Positions 45,480-58,675 of a stretch of 64,000 nt of DNA are shown in pieces; the stretch's first letter is position 1, and each line of letters starts with the position of its first letter. Below the pieces are notes generated by a model. It did no database searches. It was not told the origin of the DNA and worked only from the letters and a program-made list of their open reading frames with translations. The position numbers were made by a program, and so were the translations under genes. The stretch lies in the NCBI RefSeq assembly GCF_000764305.2, contig NW_025932610.1, positions 84,208 through 148,207 on the forward strand. Reading direction: 5' to 3'. The stretch is from Hyalella azteca. Taxonomy: Eukaryota; Arthropoda; Malacostraca; Amphipoda; Hyalellidae.

Positions 45480-48270
45480 ACAAACCATTCAAATTACAAT
45501 AATATTACAATGACCTTTTTTCCAGAATTCGTGTCAAAATCAAATCAAGCTGACTTCATTTAATGATATAAGATTAAATATATGTAGTTTGAGAACCAAA
45601 TAAAGTTCTAGTAGCTATTTTTGATTGACTATGCTGCCTATTTAACGAGATAAATGTTGTAACATTGCCCGGATCGAACTTTTTTGTATGACAGACATTA
45701 TTTGAGTCTTTCTTTTTCACGGAGAGAATTTGTTTCTATAATATAAGTCGTGTGCTCACAATTCGGCCCATAACAATAAAATTAACCTCTTATTTGGCGA
45801 GAAAACTTCTCACCTTTTCGCTGTTTGGAATTCCACGTTTGGCCATCGCGTTAACTCGCGGCAGTTGGCCTGGCGAGCTCCCGTAACTCGTTTTGTTGTG
45901 TACAGCAATAAAAACTTGACGTGATGCCAGCCTCGGGTGAACACTGCTTGTTTTTGAGCCTCGGGTGAACACTGCTTGTGTTTGAGCTCATAGATTTTTA
46001 TTTGATGGTATGAAGTATGAAAAAAATTTGGCCACTGTCAACTTTTCTTGTTAGTAACTGATCCTGTGAAATGATATTATTTTGGAACGATCGTTTTTTC
46101 AGAAGCATAAAATTTGAATAAATACCGTTATGAAAGTAACCAATACATTTTTAAAATTCCGCAGATTCAATTCCGGAAAACATTTGTGCATCGTGAAATT
46201 AACCTCTTAAATACCTTACTCTACAGAGCCAATTATTTAACTTATGCTAAATGCAATAGTGCCAATAATATCAACATTATTAATATAGGCTATATACATC
46301 TATCGTGTTATGCCTTGCATTCGCCGACGAACATGCCAAGCAGCGTACAGAACATGAGCCTGCTTCCGATGATAATGTTGAGAGTGGAAAGCAGTTAACG
46401 AACTGTAGGCTTTCAACAGGCATCGCTCAAAATATTCAAAGCCATTTTATTTTGATTTTTTAAATAAGAAGCCGAAATTCTTCATATAAACCAAGTTTAA
46501 GGATTTCAACATTCTTCACTCGAGTTTTTGAAAGGAAAAAAGAGCGCACAAGAGGCCTCAAAACGAACTCATTCACTGAACTCATATTCGCTTGGGTTAA
46601 TTGAAAAGGGAGCTTTTTCTGGCCATGAACTGACTCAATTATATTCATGTTCCATAACAAATGATATTGCATCGGGTCTTATTCTCCTTAACCGTTTACT
46701 GATAAATAAAAACAACATTAAAATTACGGTTAGCTGGCAGAGAATAAATGAATTGAAAACTTTTAACCTTGCTTTCAAGAATCAAAAACTTTAAAATTCA
46801 GAGAGCTTTGAGGCGTTTTTTCTTATACGTTAAAGACGTAGACATTTTTGAGATATATTTCATTGCTACTTTGGTAAAAATTTCACTTAAAGTGTCCAGC
46901 TAGGCTTTGCTGCTGGACTTCGTATGAGAGCTGGCAGTCGGGGGACGTATAAGATATTTATGTTGTATTTTAATACTGTGATGCTGACTTATCCTAAGTA
47001 CGGCATCTAAATGTTCAGTAAATATTGTGTTACTCCTGAAACAACAGGAAATCGGTACTTTTGCTCATTGTATCATTCAAATTCTGTAATACAAACGATT
47101 TCTCAACTGCATTTTTTCACTCTCCGTAAGATTCCAAAATGACTTCAAATTAGTAAGTTACAAGAAAAACGAAACTTAGTCCAACACGTAAACAATTATT
47201 TTCACGAAAAAATCTAAATTTCATGTGTCCTTCCAAAATTATGAATTGTTAGAAAGTCAGGAGAAAGCATTCAATACAAGAACGTGTTCTCTTGTACCTG
47301 TTGTAAAATTTACATCTAAGTGTAACAGGAAACCTTATTAGGATTTCATCTTAGTATGAAATAAACGCTTTTACACGAATCATCATTTGTCACCAGTAAC
47401 TGATTTCGAAGAATTGAACTTTTTCTTCGAAATTATAATCAAACATTTTTATTCAAAAGAAAATAATTCTTGCCCAATATTACTGACAAACGAACTGCAA
47501 CTTTGTCGGTCACATTTTTCGTCTCACACAGACTCTTTTGGAGTTTTCCTTGAAGAAAAGTTTTCTTGCGGAAGCTAACGCGTATCCTTCCTTTGTTGTC
47601 TGTCGGCAATCCTTTAGTATGCTTTCATGAAAAAAAATTCCCACAAACAAAAATGCATAAAGAATTCGTTCAGTAAAACGCGAGGAGCGTAATTCGAGTT
47701 CAAAGGAGCCATTCAGTTCGCACTGGCAGGAGGTTTGAAGAACCGTCCCACTGTTGTGGGAAAGCTGAACAAAATTTAATCTATATACTAGGTAGTAGAA
47801 ACATCAAATTTAACTATTCTTCTCATCGCTTCTATTCACATAGGTTATATATATACATACTTTAGTCTAATACATATTATTTAGAAGAAAAGAATAGGCT
47901 TTTTCAAATGGCTTCAAATATGTTAAACATTGCAGTCATATTCTGACAATAAACAAACTGAGCACCTATTCTCTTGTCGTTTAAATATATAGATGCCAGC
48001 ATAGAGACGAAACTACAACACTCCGACATAAATCTTGTGCCAGCCAGAGAGCGGACTCAAACAAAGAACTGAGTTCGTAAGTGCGAAGTTAACTTTGAAG
48101 TCACACATAAATTTTTCAGACAGAAGTAAACTCAACTACACCACGTCGGTTATGTTCAACACTAACGTTTTCGGACAGCAAATTCTACGTTGGGTCATTT
48201 CCTTCTTTTCTTTGCCATCTCTACATTGCGTTCGTATTACTTACTCCACATTGCCAATTCTATGATGGTG
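45480..48270. other. A/T-rich intergenic DNA
   Basis: A 28-bp exact-type duplication, GCCTCGGGTGAACACTGCTT at 45930 and 45958, is the only clear structure. Frames at 46114-46398, 46460-46672, 46528-46794, 47387-47578 and 48035-48265 lack domains. Confidence 0.5.
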
Positions 48271-48276
48271 TGTTGC

Positions 48277-48424
48277 TTTTTAGCACATTTTCTCATTTAT
48301 GTAAAAAAATGACATATTTTGTTCGTCATGTCCGTCCGTCTGTCCGTGACTTCACGTTTTAGTAAATTTTGAGAATATGCGCTATCTGTCACTAACTGCA
48401 GGGAGTACAGAATTATATTTTTTT
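48277..48424 (+). mobile_element. Family A dispersed element, copy 6 (decayed)
   Basis: It has TTTTTAGCACATTTTCTCAT, TGTCCGTCCGTCTGTCC, GTGACTTCACGTTTT, then GAGAATATGCGCTATCTGTC and ACTGCAGGGAGTAC. The SalI palindrome is lost and both palindrome arms carry substitutions, so this is an older copy. Confidence 0.92.
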
Positions 48425-48429
48425 ACCAT

Positions 48430-48905
48430 GCCTCCACTATTTTTGACTCAGAAAGTTTATGTTACGAGTTTTAAAGTTAATGATACTTCCAAAGACTTCA
48501 TGCATTGTTCTCGTAATTTGATACTTGATTCTGACAGAAGTAACTGCGCTTGGCAGTCAAGTTTGTTCGTGGAGCAGAGAATGAACTTGCCAGGTCAACC
48601 TGACACGCTCCTGATGACAGAAAAAATGAACGAAATCCTGGCGACACTGCATGAACTGTCGCCTACCGCGTCGAATATTTGTCATTACATATGCTTTATT
48701 TAAGTAAAAAGTTAATTACGTTATGTAAAGAAAATAAAAATATGCCGTTTATACGAATAACCACAGACTTGAACGCTTCGTTCATGTCCAGTTGATGGTT
48801 TCTGTCGCAGCAAATTGTCTGCTGATGCTCGTACGTTATGAGAGTCTGTTGTCTGTTGTGTGATCATGCTAGAACAGATATTATAACAGATATTGTTATT
48901 ATTAA
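48430..48905. other. Intergenic DNA, nothing recognised
   Basis: A 108-codon frame from 48377 to 48703 starts inside the family A copy and has no known domain. Confidence 0.4.
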
Positions 48906-48909
48906 ATTG

Positions 48910-49125
48910 TTTGTTGATGGTTGTCATCACAGTGAATTGCCTGCCGATGGTTGTCATCACAGTGAGTTGCCTGCCGATGGTTGTGATCACAGTGAGTTGC
49001 CTGCCGATGGTTGTCATCACAGTGAGTTGCCTGCCGATGGTTGTCATCACAGATTGTAAATTACAGTGAGTTGCCTGCCGATGGTTGTCATCACAGTGAG
49101 TCGTCTGCAGATGACTGTCAGTTTG
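48910..49125. repeat. 30-bp minisatellite
   Basis: GATGGTTGTCATCACAGTGA followed by GTTGCCTGCC repeats every 30 bases from 48916, with one interruption near 49050-49062 (GATTGTAAATTA). The in-frame period keeps frames open on both strands (73 and 109 codons). These are artefacts. Confidence 0.97.
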
Positions 49126-49418
49126 TCAATGACTCACGGCAACCAGTAATTACCACAATGAGGTTCAGTTGACAGGTGTTGCATTAATGTGAATCATATT
49201 TATTACGTAGGGCGACTGAAAGCCATCTCAAGATTGTTTTTTTTTTTATCTATCAGTGAATAAAAGTTTCCGCTGAAAGAGGCTCTCTGGAGAATTAAAA
49301 GCCTTGGTCAACTTTCAAGCCTTTGTAAATTTATTGAGAAACTTTAATGAATGAAATGAATTGCTTCTGATAAAGAACGGCTGTACCAACCGCCATGTGA
49401 GATAGTAAAAGGTATTAT

Positions 49419-49964
49419 TGTTGGGGCTCTCTGAACCACCAACTAGCCTACATGATCGTATAGGTTTATTCATTAATGCACGATAATCAAAAAACTTTAT
49501 TACACAACACTTCTAAATGAACAAATAAATAATAAATAACAACATCGGCACATCAACACTAACACTTCATCTTGGATTCTTTGCTTGCGAGCCTAACTCT
49601 CCATTTTGGGCGTCACTCTCCGATATGAGGCTAAATTTCCATTTTGAGGCTTTCCCATAAAAGAACCAAATAAAATAAATAAATAACTGATAGTAACCAA
49701 ACATTAAAATACATATAAACTCTAAATTTCCACAAATCTATTCCGCATCAAATCTATTCACATAGATATTTACATATTCACAATCGAACACAGCACATAC
49801 CTCCGCTCTGGCTTTCCACGACAGAATAATCTCATCACCTCCTCCTTCCGCACTTAGCTTCCCGTAAACTCTCAACTAAAATGACAATTTAAAATTCCCG
49901 ACTATAAACAAATTATACAATCAATACTCCGATATATAAATAGCAATCATTTCTATCCCTTACA
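49419..49964. mobile_element. Candidate solo LTR with 4-bp target duplication
   Basis: The segment begins TGTTGGGGCTCTCTGAACC and ends ATCCCTTACA, a TGT…ACA pair as in LTRs. TTAT lies immediately on each side (49415-49418 and 49965-49968). It is 546 bp long and contains AATAAA signals (about 49660-49685) and a TATATAAAT string near 49933. Four-base duplications are common in Gypsy-type elements. No second LTR or internal coding region is in the window, and chance is possible with so short a duplication. Confidence 0.45.
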
Positions 49965-49969
49965 TTATA

Positions 49970-51595
49970 ATTTTCGCAGACTTAGCAACGGGACTCCATT
50001 TTCTTATCTTTAGAATCACTCAAATTCGGAAGCATTTATTCCATAAGCACACCCACCTCCATTGAAATCCCTTTGCATTTTGCCATGGATGCCACCCATT
50101 GAAATTATGTATAGGATAAAATATTGTGCGTGGCTCATTAACATTACACGCTGCCATCCGCCCTTACGCTGTTTATTGAAATCTTGACAACGGAAAAATA
50201 TATGACCAAGGATTTTTTTCATTATATAGGTTGCATTGATCTCGGGTCGAGTTTTGCGAATCCTTTATTCACGATAGCCCACGCACGAAAGAAAAGTTTT
50301 TGGCCCGCAACAGCGGCACAGGAAAATATATTTTTGGCATTTTTAATGATATTTTACATGTCTCAACACGGCATTTTTTAAACGTGTCACAGTATGGCAT
50401 TTTTCATGTTTTTATGCATGTCGCAATATGGCCTTTTCATGTTTTTACGCAAGAGCAGCAAATTAAGTGATTAGCTGGCAAATTTAGCGAAATTTTCCAA
50501 AGAATGCTGCACTTTCATTCGCCAATTTCAGAATTGCAGTAAATGTTAACGTACTGCAAAATTTTTTATGGTTCAGTATTTCAAAGGATTATTGGCAAAC
50601 GCGTTAGACATCGGATATTGGCTGGCGGGGGATGATTTATTTTTGCCGAAAAGATCGAGCTATTTTGCTCCTTCAGCATCGGTAAATTAGACGTAATTGA
50701 ACGAAAATATTCTATGATTTCCAATTCGCCAAGATTTTAGCACTTCTGATGTAGGATAGAGTTACTGGCTTGATTCTACATAAAGTCACGAAAATCCGAA
50801 TAGAAGTAAAATAATTAAACTGATTGACGACTTTCTTCGGAATTATTCATATCAATCTATCTTTCATGAATATTTTGGACGAATAAAATTGAAAAAATGA
50901 GAAAATTGCAGCCAAAAATTCGATTTGATAGCATCAAGCTGAGCAGCGGTGCCCCAATTATCTCATTGTTTGTCTTTAATTAGTTCATGAACAACACAGC
51001 TAATGATTCGAAGTGGGCGTTACCCTCGCGGCAACCCTCTACTGACTCAACAAGTCCGCGTTATTTAAAAATGAAAACACTTTCACTTGTTTGGCTTGTT
51101 TATTCAATTTGCACTCTCTTTTAATTATTTTACAGTCGCAGTCAACAACTATTCACATCTCACAGTCTAAAATTGCTCCATAGTTTGTATAGCAAGAAGT
51201 ATAGAGAGTTATAGAGTTCAAAACCTTCTATAGAGTTATAGAAGGTTTTGGAATTGTGAATCCTGCGATATTTAGTATTGATTCATTTACTACGCTTAGA
51301 AACATGCGAATATTCGACCTTAGTACTTGAAACCGTTGATAGTTTTATGAGATCGTTGAATCCCTTAATAAGAGCAGCCTATAAGCTCTCAAATGAGCAA
51401 ACTAATTACTGTTAATTCAGTGAATTCAGCGTTAATCAATTCTTGGATGCGCTCGAGATATTACTTATATCATTCATAAATTTTCTACGTCTCAAATAAA
51501 ATGAACACATTTTAATTCAAGTCCTGAGAAACTTATTTCCCGAGTGGTCTGGAACTGCAAGGTCTAGAATAAAAAAAAGTTTACAACATTACGTC
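49970..51595. other. A/T-rich intergenic DNA
   Basis: A weak repetition of ATGGCATTTTTCATGTTTTT occurs at about 50330-50450. A duplicated TATAGAGTTATAG motif with GGTTTTG lies at 51195-51250. There is no coding frame. Confidence 0.5.
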
Positions 51596-51600
51596 ACTCT

Positions 51601-51865
51601 TCAGGAACCACAAACCTTTTCCAAAAGCCACAAATATTCTTACATTGACGGAAATATACTTCAAGAGCCACATACATTCTCCAGAAGCCTCTAATATTCT
51701 TCAATTGGTGCAAACATTCTCCAGAAGCCTCCAACATTCTTCCGGGGCTGCAAACATTCTTCATGAGCCACTAACATTCCCCAGAAGCCAAAAACATTCC
51801 CCAGAAGTCGCAAACATTCTTCAGGGGCTACAAACATCTCTCAAAAGCCACAAGCAGTCGAGCAT
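51601..51865. repeat. 20-bp minisatellite, about 13 degenerate units
   Basis: Units such as CCAGAAGCCTCCAACATTCT and TCAGGGGCTACAAACATCTC follow every 20 bases, alternating loosely between CCAGAAGCC and TC(A/C)(G/T)GGGC starts. The 83-codon frame here is a repeat artefact. Confidence 0.95.
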
Positions 51866-51869
51866 TCTG

Positions 51870-53450
51870 CTTGAGTCCAAAGAAATTCCAATTTAGAACT
51901 TAGCTTTTAATCGCCGTGATTTTTGACAAATTTCCATCTTTTGAATGGTAAGTTTGGAAACTAATTTGTCATGCTCTTGAATTAAAATTATATTTTCATC
52001 AAGTACCAATTTATTTATTATTATTATTATTATTTATTTTCTCGATTTTATTGCTCCGAAAATTCCAGAAAATCTTGTCATCATATTCGAGTCTCGTTAT
52101 AAGGAGAGTTCCTGTATTGATTCAAGTAATACACGAGAAATGTAGATATGAAAAGATTCACGAGTTTAATACAAACGTTATCAAGAAGGTTACCATTTAC
52201 CAGGGATGCACTAGAAATAACTATGTACTCGTACTGAAATAGATACAAAAATTTTCTCATATCATCGCTGGTCGCAGAATTAGTCCTGCAGCTGATATCT
52301 TACCACAGCTCTTGTACTCATTATATTTAGCTTCAAAAGGCGTTCTGTTCTATCGCTCGAAGGTGGAATAAATTGCGTTGAAACAAATACAGGGTCCGAA
52401 CTTTCCGACGAAGTTTTTTAGACAGCTGAATGGTAATAAGTTTAGGCAATTTTATATAGTTTTATTGCAGTTATTATTTAAAACTAAATTTGTTTCGAGA
52501 AATTTATTTAATTTGGAAATGAGGCGACCTATTTATTCTCTTTTGAAATGAGCATCTTGAAATATTTCACATTTGACTTAAATACTTTTATTACATTTCT
52601 CAGTTTATTGTGAAGTTTTTGGCTTGATTATATTCCCTAGAGGTAAAGCAATACTTAGTGTCTTTTAATATAACAATAAATGAGGAATCATATGATACTC
52701 ATGAGATTCATAGTCGTTTTCATGAACGTGAAGCGTTCAAATAGTTGTGAATAAATCTAGTCAGATTCTCAATTGTAGTTAAATAACAAAAACTCATTGG
52801 TAACTGCAATATAAATTTTATTCTTTATTCACTTCAAGGAAATTGAAGTAAGCTTAGAGGTGTGGTAACTCTGAATGAGATAAATTTATAATTTATTGCA
52901 ATATAAAAAATTTAAAGGATTGCCCTCTATCATGCAGGCACGTCTCTATAAAACGCGACATTTTACGTCTAACATAAATATCTATTGACTTATGCGCGAG
53001 ATAGCCAAGTCAGTACACATGTTACGCCTTACTTCGTCATCCTCTTGTCGTAAAATTATTGTTTACTAACCCTTTGGTGTCGGTCCTTACAAAGCTCCTT
53101 GTAATTTCCACTAAATAATTCCATACCTTGGGGCTAAAATGGATACACCGCGCAGTTAGCTCCACTCTAGCGCTTCCAAATCTCCTCGTATAATTTCGAA
53201 CGCTGCCGTAAAAGTCGATCTTGTCACGAAATATTTGAATCACTTACGACACATCATTCTATTTTAAACTGATAACACATCTTTTTTTAATAAGACTGAA
53301 TTATATATTGATGATGTTTTGGTCAATTTATGATCACATAAACATTTTGGCTCATATTAAAGAAGGCCGTAAATCTTTTCAATACCTGAAATGAATGCAA
53401 TTTTTCCAATAATGAAGTTTGATAAATAGCTAGAGAGTTAATGACGTGTA
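51870..53450. other. A/T-rich intergenic DNA, nothing recognised
   Basis: A (TTA)n stretch lies at 52016-52036. Frames at 52051-52242 and 53037-53243 have no recognised domain. Confidence 0.5.
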
Positions 53451-53454
53451 AACT

Positions 53455-53797
53455 CCACAGAAAATAATGTCGTTAGCACCTGTCCAACATGCAATATCCA
53501 CGGAAAATCATGTCGTTAGCAAGTGTCCAACATGCAATATCCACCGAAAATCATGTCGTTAGCAAGTGTCCAACATGCAATACCCACGGAAAATCATGTC
53601 GTTAGCACGTGTCCAACATGCAATATCCACTGAAAATCATGTCGTTAGCACGTGTCCAACATGCAATGTCCACGGAAAATCATGTCGTTAGCAAGTGTCC
53701 AACATGCAATATCCACGGAAAATCATGTCGTTAGCACGTGTCCAACATGCAATATCTACGGAAAATCATGTCGTTAGCACGTGTCCAACATGCAATA
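53455..53797. repeat. 43-bp minisatellite, eight units
   Basis: AAAATCATGTCGTTAGCACG, then TGTCCAACATGCAATATCCA, then CGG repeats every 43 bases with very few substitutions (for example AAGTGTCC versus CACGTGTCC). High identity suggests recent expansion. Confidence 0.98.
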
Positions 53798-54395
53798 CAA
53801 TAATCAGCAGCTTTATTGTGCAATAATCAGCGATGTCGCGGCCACTTCGTTCTTCGCGACACTCGGTATCCAGATGCCACTCGCTTCCAGTCTAATAATT
53901 CTGACCATAAAAATATCAGGGCAGCGTATTCTTATTTTAGTTGCTTTATTGGTCTTTTTATCTGATTAAAAAAATCCCAAGTACTCGCCGACGCTGTGAT
54001 TTTATGTTTATTCGAGTAATTTAAAACTGCAAGCTACATGAAATTTATGCTTCAAAATTTCATCAACTTCCTTCACCCAAATTTATTTTTAGTGGCCCGC
54101 AACAAAGAAAATTTTGAGAATTAGGTCATCGAAATATTATATTAATATCAATCATATATATTAAGACAACAAAAAGTTCTCATTTTTCGTGTTGCAATTG
54201 GAATTGTTTCTTCATTTCAATTGGAATATTTTCTTTGCACAGCCTCTAAGATCTAAGTTTGGATCATAAGATCCTCCTTTGAAAACTCATCAATTATCTT
54301 CAGTACCATTCTTGTAACTCAATCCAGAATGCACAACACTAATGCATATTTTCGGAAATAATCACCACAGGCATAAGGATTTCATTGCCAGTTTC

Positions 54396-54607
54396 CACAA
54401 TGTTCGAAAAACGGTAAAAAACGAACTCACCGGCGTTTTAGCCAGCCTCCACTTGCAAATAAACCGTTTTGTCCATTTTTTCAAATGTTGTACGGGTTTC
54501 TGGCGTTAATTTTGAATGAAAACGGCCATTTGATGTTTATTTTCACGTGTCGGCCGGCCAATATAGAACGCTGGTGAGACCGTTTAACGGTGATTTTTCT
54601 TACAGTG
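54396..54607. mobile_element. MITE-like element with long imperfect inverted ends (about 212 bp)
   Basis: The left part CGAAAAACGGT, AACTCACCGGCGTT and GCCAGCC faces the right part GGCCGGCC, AACGCTGGTGAG, ACGGTGATTTTTCTTACAGTG. About 50 bases at each end are alignable as reverse complements. There is no coding capacity and the target duplication is unclear. Confidence 0.7.
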
Positions 54608-54897
54608 CAGATTTGAATAGTTTTGAGCTTTCGTTGCGTGGGAAACGCGTTTAATGTTTAAGTTCAATTTATGTTAACTGTTGGTTCAGGGCGAGATGGC
54701 AAGACTGCGTCTCTATTTTCCAGAGGCTGTCGCGCTTAATATGCGTGCGGACGGCAGGAGTTCGTAAAAAGTTCTGTCCGGAGAGCTGGTAGTTACCCGC
54801 TTACCTGACAGCGCATGCGAGCCGCGAGCGTTTGTGTCCGTGAACAACGAGGATTAAGGCGAAACATCAATGTAAATATAAGATTAAGAAATACTTC

Positions 54898-55055
54898 TTT
54901 TTATCGCATTTTCTCATTTGTGAAAAAATGCACTATTGTGCTCACCATGTCCGTCCAACCGTCCGTCTGTCTGTCCGTCCGTGGCTTCATGTTTTCGTCG
55001 ACGAGAAAATTCGCTCTCTGTCACTCACTGCAGTAAATACTGAGTTATATTTTTT
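54898..55055 (+). mobile_element. Family A dispersed element, copy 7
   Basis: TTTTTATCGCATTTTCTCAT, TGCACTATTGTGCTCACC, a GTCC/GTCT core, TTTTCGTCGACGAGAAAA and TTCGCTCTCTGTCACTCACT, then GCAGTAAATACTGAGTTATA and T's. The frames crossing it are artefacts. Confidence 0.96.
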
Positions 55056-55059
55056 AATT

Positions 55060-56200
55060 TCTTCAACGGTTCAGATGCAAGGCTGTGAATGGGTGACAGT
55101 GAAACTGCCTCTATATTTCTACATTGAGAGATTTTCAAATATTTTGTTGCTAATTATAAATATTTATTGTAGATTTACCTTAAAGTTATTTAAAAAAATA
55201 TACACGTTTGAATTTGAATTAATATATAGTAATAAATAATTAGATTCAATTGAATCAATTCAACTAATCAATAATTAGAGCTTAGATGTGCAATGCGATG
55301 GCCTTCAAAACTACTTCAAAACCGCTCCTATATAGTCAATCAATGAAGACCTGCAACGGCTTTGATTTTTGATGAAACTTGAGAAAAAAATTGAAAGCGA
55401 TGCACCTAAATTTTTTTATTTACCAACCGATAAAACTTTTTTGTTGGAAACAACAAGTCTATAGTAAAAAATTATGAATACTTTCAATCCAAAAAATTTT
55501 GGTATCCAGGAAGATTATCTCAAAAACGTTCAATTATTGTGCGGTTGGAATCCGGAAAAATAACGACTTTTGCTAGGAATATCGTCCTATAATTGTTTCT
55601 TATAAAAATCTTTACCAATGTCCTAGGATTGTGTCTACGTAAATACTTATTGTTCCTTTACAAATTACGCATACCGTAATCCCGCTCACCGAAATGGTAA
55701 TAAATCTAAATAACTCATCGAATCTTGATGCTTGCACGTGGCAAACGGCTCTACATTCAAATGAATGAAGTAATCATGCTAAATATTCTGTGCATGTACC
55801 ACTTCTTCGAATACAAATGAAACTTATGGCGAACGGGCAAAAAATGTAATGGCCATTCAAATTAATATAATAGGCGAGGCTTCCAGACTGTCATATTTTC
55901 GTACGGTTCTCATCTACGTCGGCTCGAATTAATATATGGTAGTAAAAATCAAGCTTGTTTAATAAATTCTTGATTGAATTTAACAGCATTGAGATTTGTT
56001 AATTCACGACAACTTTTTAAGACTGTGTCATTCGCGAAGCAGTAATGTTCTGGTAATTTATTTATTTAAGTTTATTACAACGCTCGGGCTCATTACAGAC
56101 ATAGGAAAAAAATTGTCCCGCGCGAAATGAGGGAAAACTTCAAGTTTTCTTCCCCAGAGGCCGGGGAGTTGTGAGACTTGAGGGGTAAGAGGGGACAGCG
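55060..56200. other. A/T-rich intergenic DNA, nothing recognised
   Basis: No gene or array was identified before the minisatellite at 56.2 kb. Confidence 0.5.
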
Positions 56201-56209
56201 CGTGCCTGA

Positions 56210-56488
56210 GAGCTGCCGTGTGGTGCTGGGAGCATCTCCCAGCTGCCGTGTGGTGCTGGGAGCATCTCCCAGCTGCCGTGTGGTGCTGCGAGCATCTCCC
56301 CAGCTGCCGTGTGGTGCTGGGAGCATCTCCCCAGCAGCCGTGTGGTGCTGGGAGCATCTCCCCAGCTGCCGTGTGGTGCTGGGAGCATCTCCCCAGCTGC
56401 CGTGTGGTGCTGCGAGCATCTCCCCAGCTGCCGTGTGGTGCTGGGAGCATCTCCCCAGCTGCCGTGTGGTGCTGGGAGCATCTCCCCA
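56210..56488. repeat. 30/31-bp GC-rich minisatellite ending at a gap
   Basis: AGCTGCCGTGTGGTGCTGGG then AGCATCTCCC recurs about nine times. The first two units are 30 bases and later ones 31 (an extra C), with occasional GCTGCGAGC variants. It stops at the single N at 56489. All six overlapping frames of 61-151 codons are artefacts. Confidence 0.97.
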
Positions 56489-56489
56489 N
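56489..56489. other. Single-N gap at the end of a minisatellite
   Basis: The N directly follows the array and precedes unrelated sequence (CTTAACTTCTTTCC). The array length here should not be trusted. Confidence 0.9.
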
Positions 56490-58375
56490 CTTAACTTCTT
56501 TCCAGGAAACCTGCGCAAATCTAATAGCAGACTTTGGAAAAGCTGCAAATGTTGCTGACGCAGAAGCCTGCAGGGACCTTTAGTGGTCTATCCAATAGCC
56601 AATAAAGTCAAGATTATCTTCCATGGACCTTACTTAGAAGGCTGATTATACCTCCGAAAACTCGCGAGCAATCGACACTATAATAACTCCTCGGATAACT
56701 AAGGACTGATATGATAGAGATAAACGATTCGTTAATTTAGCACATGCTGGAGATGTCATGCAAGCGAAGTCGACACTTAAATTAATGTCGAAGTATTCCT
56801 AGAGAATTATAAATATTTCGTAAATTTTTAATCGGGTGCGTGCACTAATATCCAGATTCAAATATCTTCTCTGCGCTTATATATTGATCTTGAAAATGAA
56901 TTACTTTATGTCAAGTATTTTTTGCGCTCGAGCCACGCGCGAGAATTCGTAATTTGGATACGCAACATAAAATGTGAAATGATGTATTCACATATTCTGG
57001 TTCGGTTACTTGTCATTAATAACAAGTGAATTCGATCTCTTCCCATTAATTTCTAATTAATTTTCGGGCATGGTCCAAGTGGAAAACTATATATCCAGTA
57101 ATCTATCACAAATTCCAGCAAGTACATTATTGCAAGTAATGAAATCGTGTCTTACATAACATGTTACATAAACAGCTAGAAAAATATCGCTCTATGTTTT
57201 GACATTAATACATGACCGTACAAGCAATCGAGAATGTAAGATCCAATAAGAAGTTTTACAAGTCATGGACGAGAATCCTTCACTTGACTGTAGACACAGC
57301 AAAGTTCGTCCTCGTGAGAACACTTGAAGAAATTGAGCAAAGCAACTTGGAATGAGATGGTCTTGCGCATGACTGCTTCGCCATTATTTTTTAAATTCTC
57401 GTTTTTTCCACGGAATTTTTGTCTTATTGCCGTGGAGTTTGTTGCTAACTTTTACAACAGATATTGCAATTTATATCGTAATATTTGTTAGTTTTTAGTG
57501 ATGCTCGCAAATTCCTACGCATTTTCACGATTATAAGAAATTCATTTTTAGAAATAAAAGAATTATGTGCAAAAAATAGTGAGATTATTTAGGACTTGAG
57601 GCTCGTAAATGATTTTTGAGCGAAGAATCATTTGTGATGACCTGAGTTCTAGAGAAGATAATTCTAAGATTATTCGAGTTCCTAATGAGCTAACAAACAG
57701 TGCGTATCTACATGAGGTCATGCAGCACTTCAAATTGGAAAATTCGTTATTGTTCACGATGATTTCGCAACCTCATGAAAGGAACCTGTCAGATTTAAAA
57801 TAATATATCCTATGGAATATTGATATTTGCAATACACGAGTAGCTGAGTTAAAAAATGTCTTAAATAACCAAATTGCTTTTGGTTATTGAGACGATATTT
57901 ATCTAAAATAATAATAGTCGTGATTACCAGCTTTATACTGCGAACACAATAATTATCGCAATCTATGGATTTCCCGATCCTAAAATGACTGATAAAATTT
58001 GTGACATTTTACATAACGGCTTGAAAATCGACGAGGAAAATTTTCCTGAATTTAATTAATAAATAGCATATACGAATAAATTCAGAAATTGTATCCTCAT
58101 GCGTCCAGTTGTGTTCATGAATGTTTCTTGCAATTTATGTCTCCGATGCAAATTTACTCCGATGCAGACCTTTCGCGAAGAATACTCATTTAACTTGCTA
58201 TCATTTTAAACCAAATTACATGCAGCGTAAGTAAAATTGAAACGAACAATTCACTAGTTTTTTTATTAAAGAATACGGCATATCTGCATACGTCCAGTCG
58301 AATCCATATCAAACAAAGAATTCAATTTGTAAGCCAGGCTTGCCAGTTTTATATTTTCTCCCCATCGACATTCGA
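56490..58375. other. Intergenic DNA, one unexplained small frame
   Basis: A 64-codon plus frame at 57609-57803 (starting MIFERRIICDD) has mixed, protein-like composition but no recognised family. The minus frame over the same bases is its shadow, or the reverse. No other feature was seen. Confidence 0.35.
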
Positions 58376-58379
58376 GAGT

Positions 58380-58675
58380 CATTGATAAATCGGGAGATAT
58401 TTCACAATAATTAGAATACAATTGATGGACCATGGAATATTTCAGTACAATCATAAGACAATTGTTAAATCCTGGAATATTACCTACAGTGAAATTAGAA
58501 TACCATATGAAAAATCATTAAATATTACAGGGACATTAAAATATCATTGAAAAGTCATGAAATTTTCCAGTGTCATTGGAATATTAAATCACGAAATTTT
58601 CCACTGCCATAAACCATTGATAAATTATGAAACGTTCCGGTTTCATTAACATAACATTGATGAAGAACAAAATCG
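58380..58675. repeat. Highly degenerate repeat, about 40-bp period
   Basis: Units beginning CATTGATAAAT/TTGTTAAAT/CATTGAAAAGT, each followed by GGAATATT or GAAATTTT and a CA(G/C)T(G/A) block, can be traced about seven times. Unit lengths vary from about 30 to 46 bases. It is older than the other arrays. Confidence 0.7.

Noticed and set aside
56058..56583. Six long frames (61-151 codons) on both strands
   Set aside because: They translate a 30/31-bp GC-rich minisatellite and cross a single-N gap.
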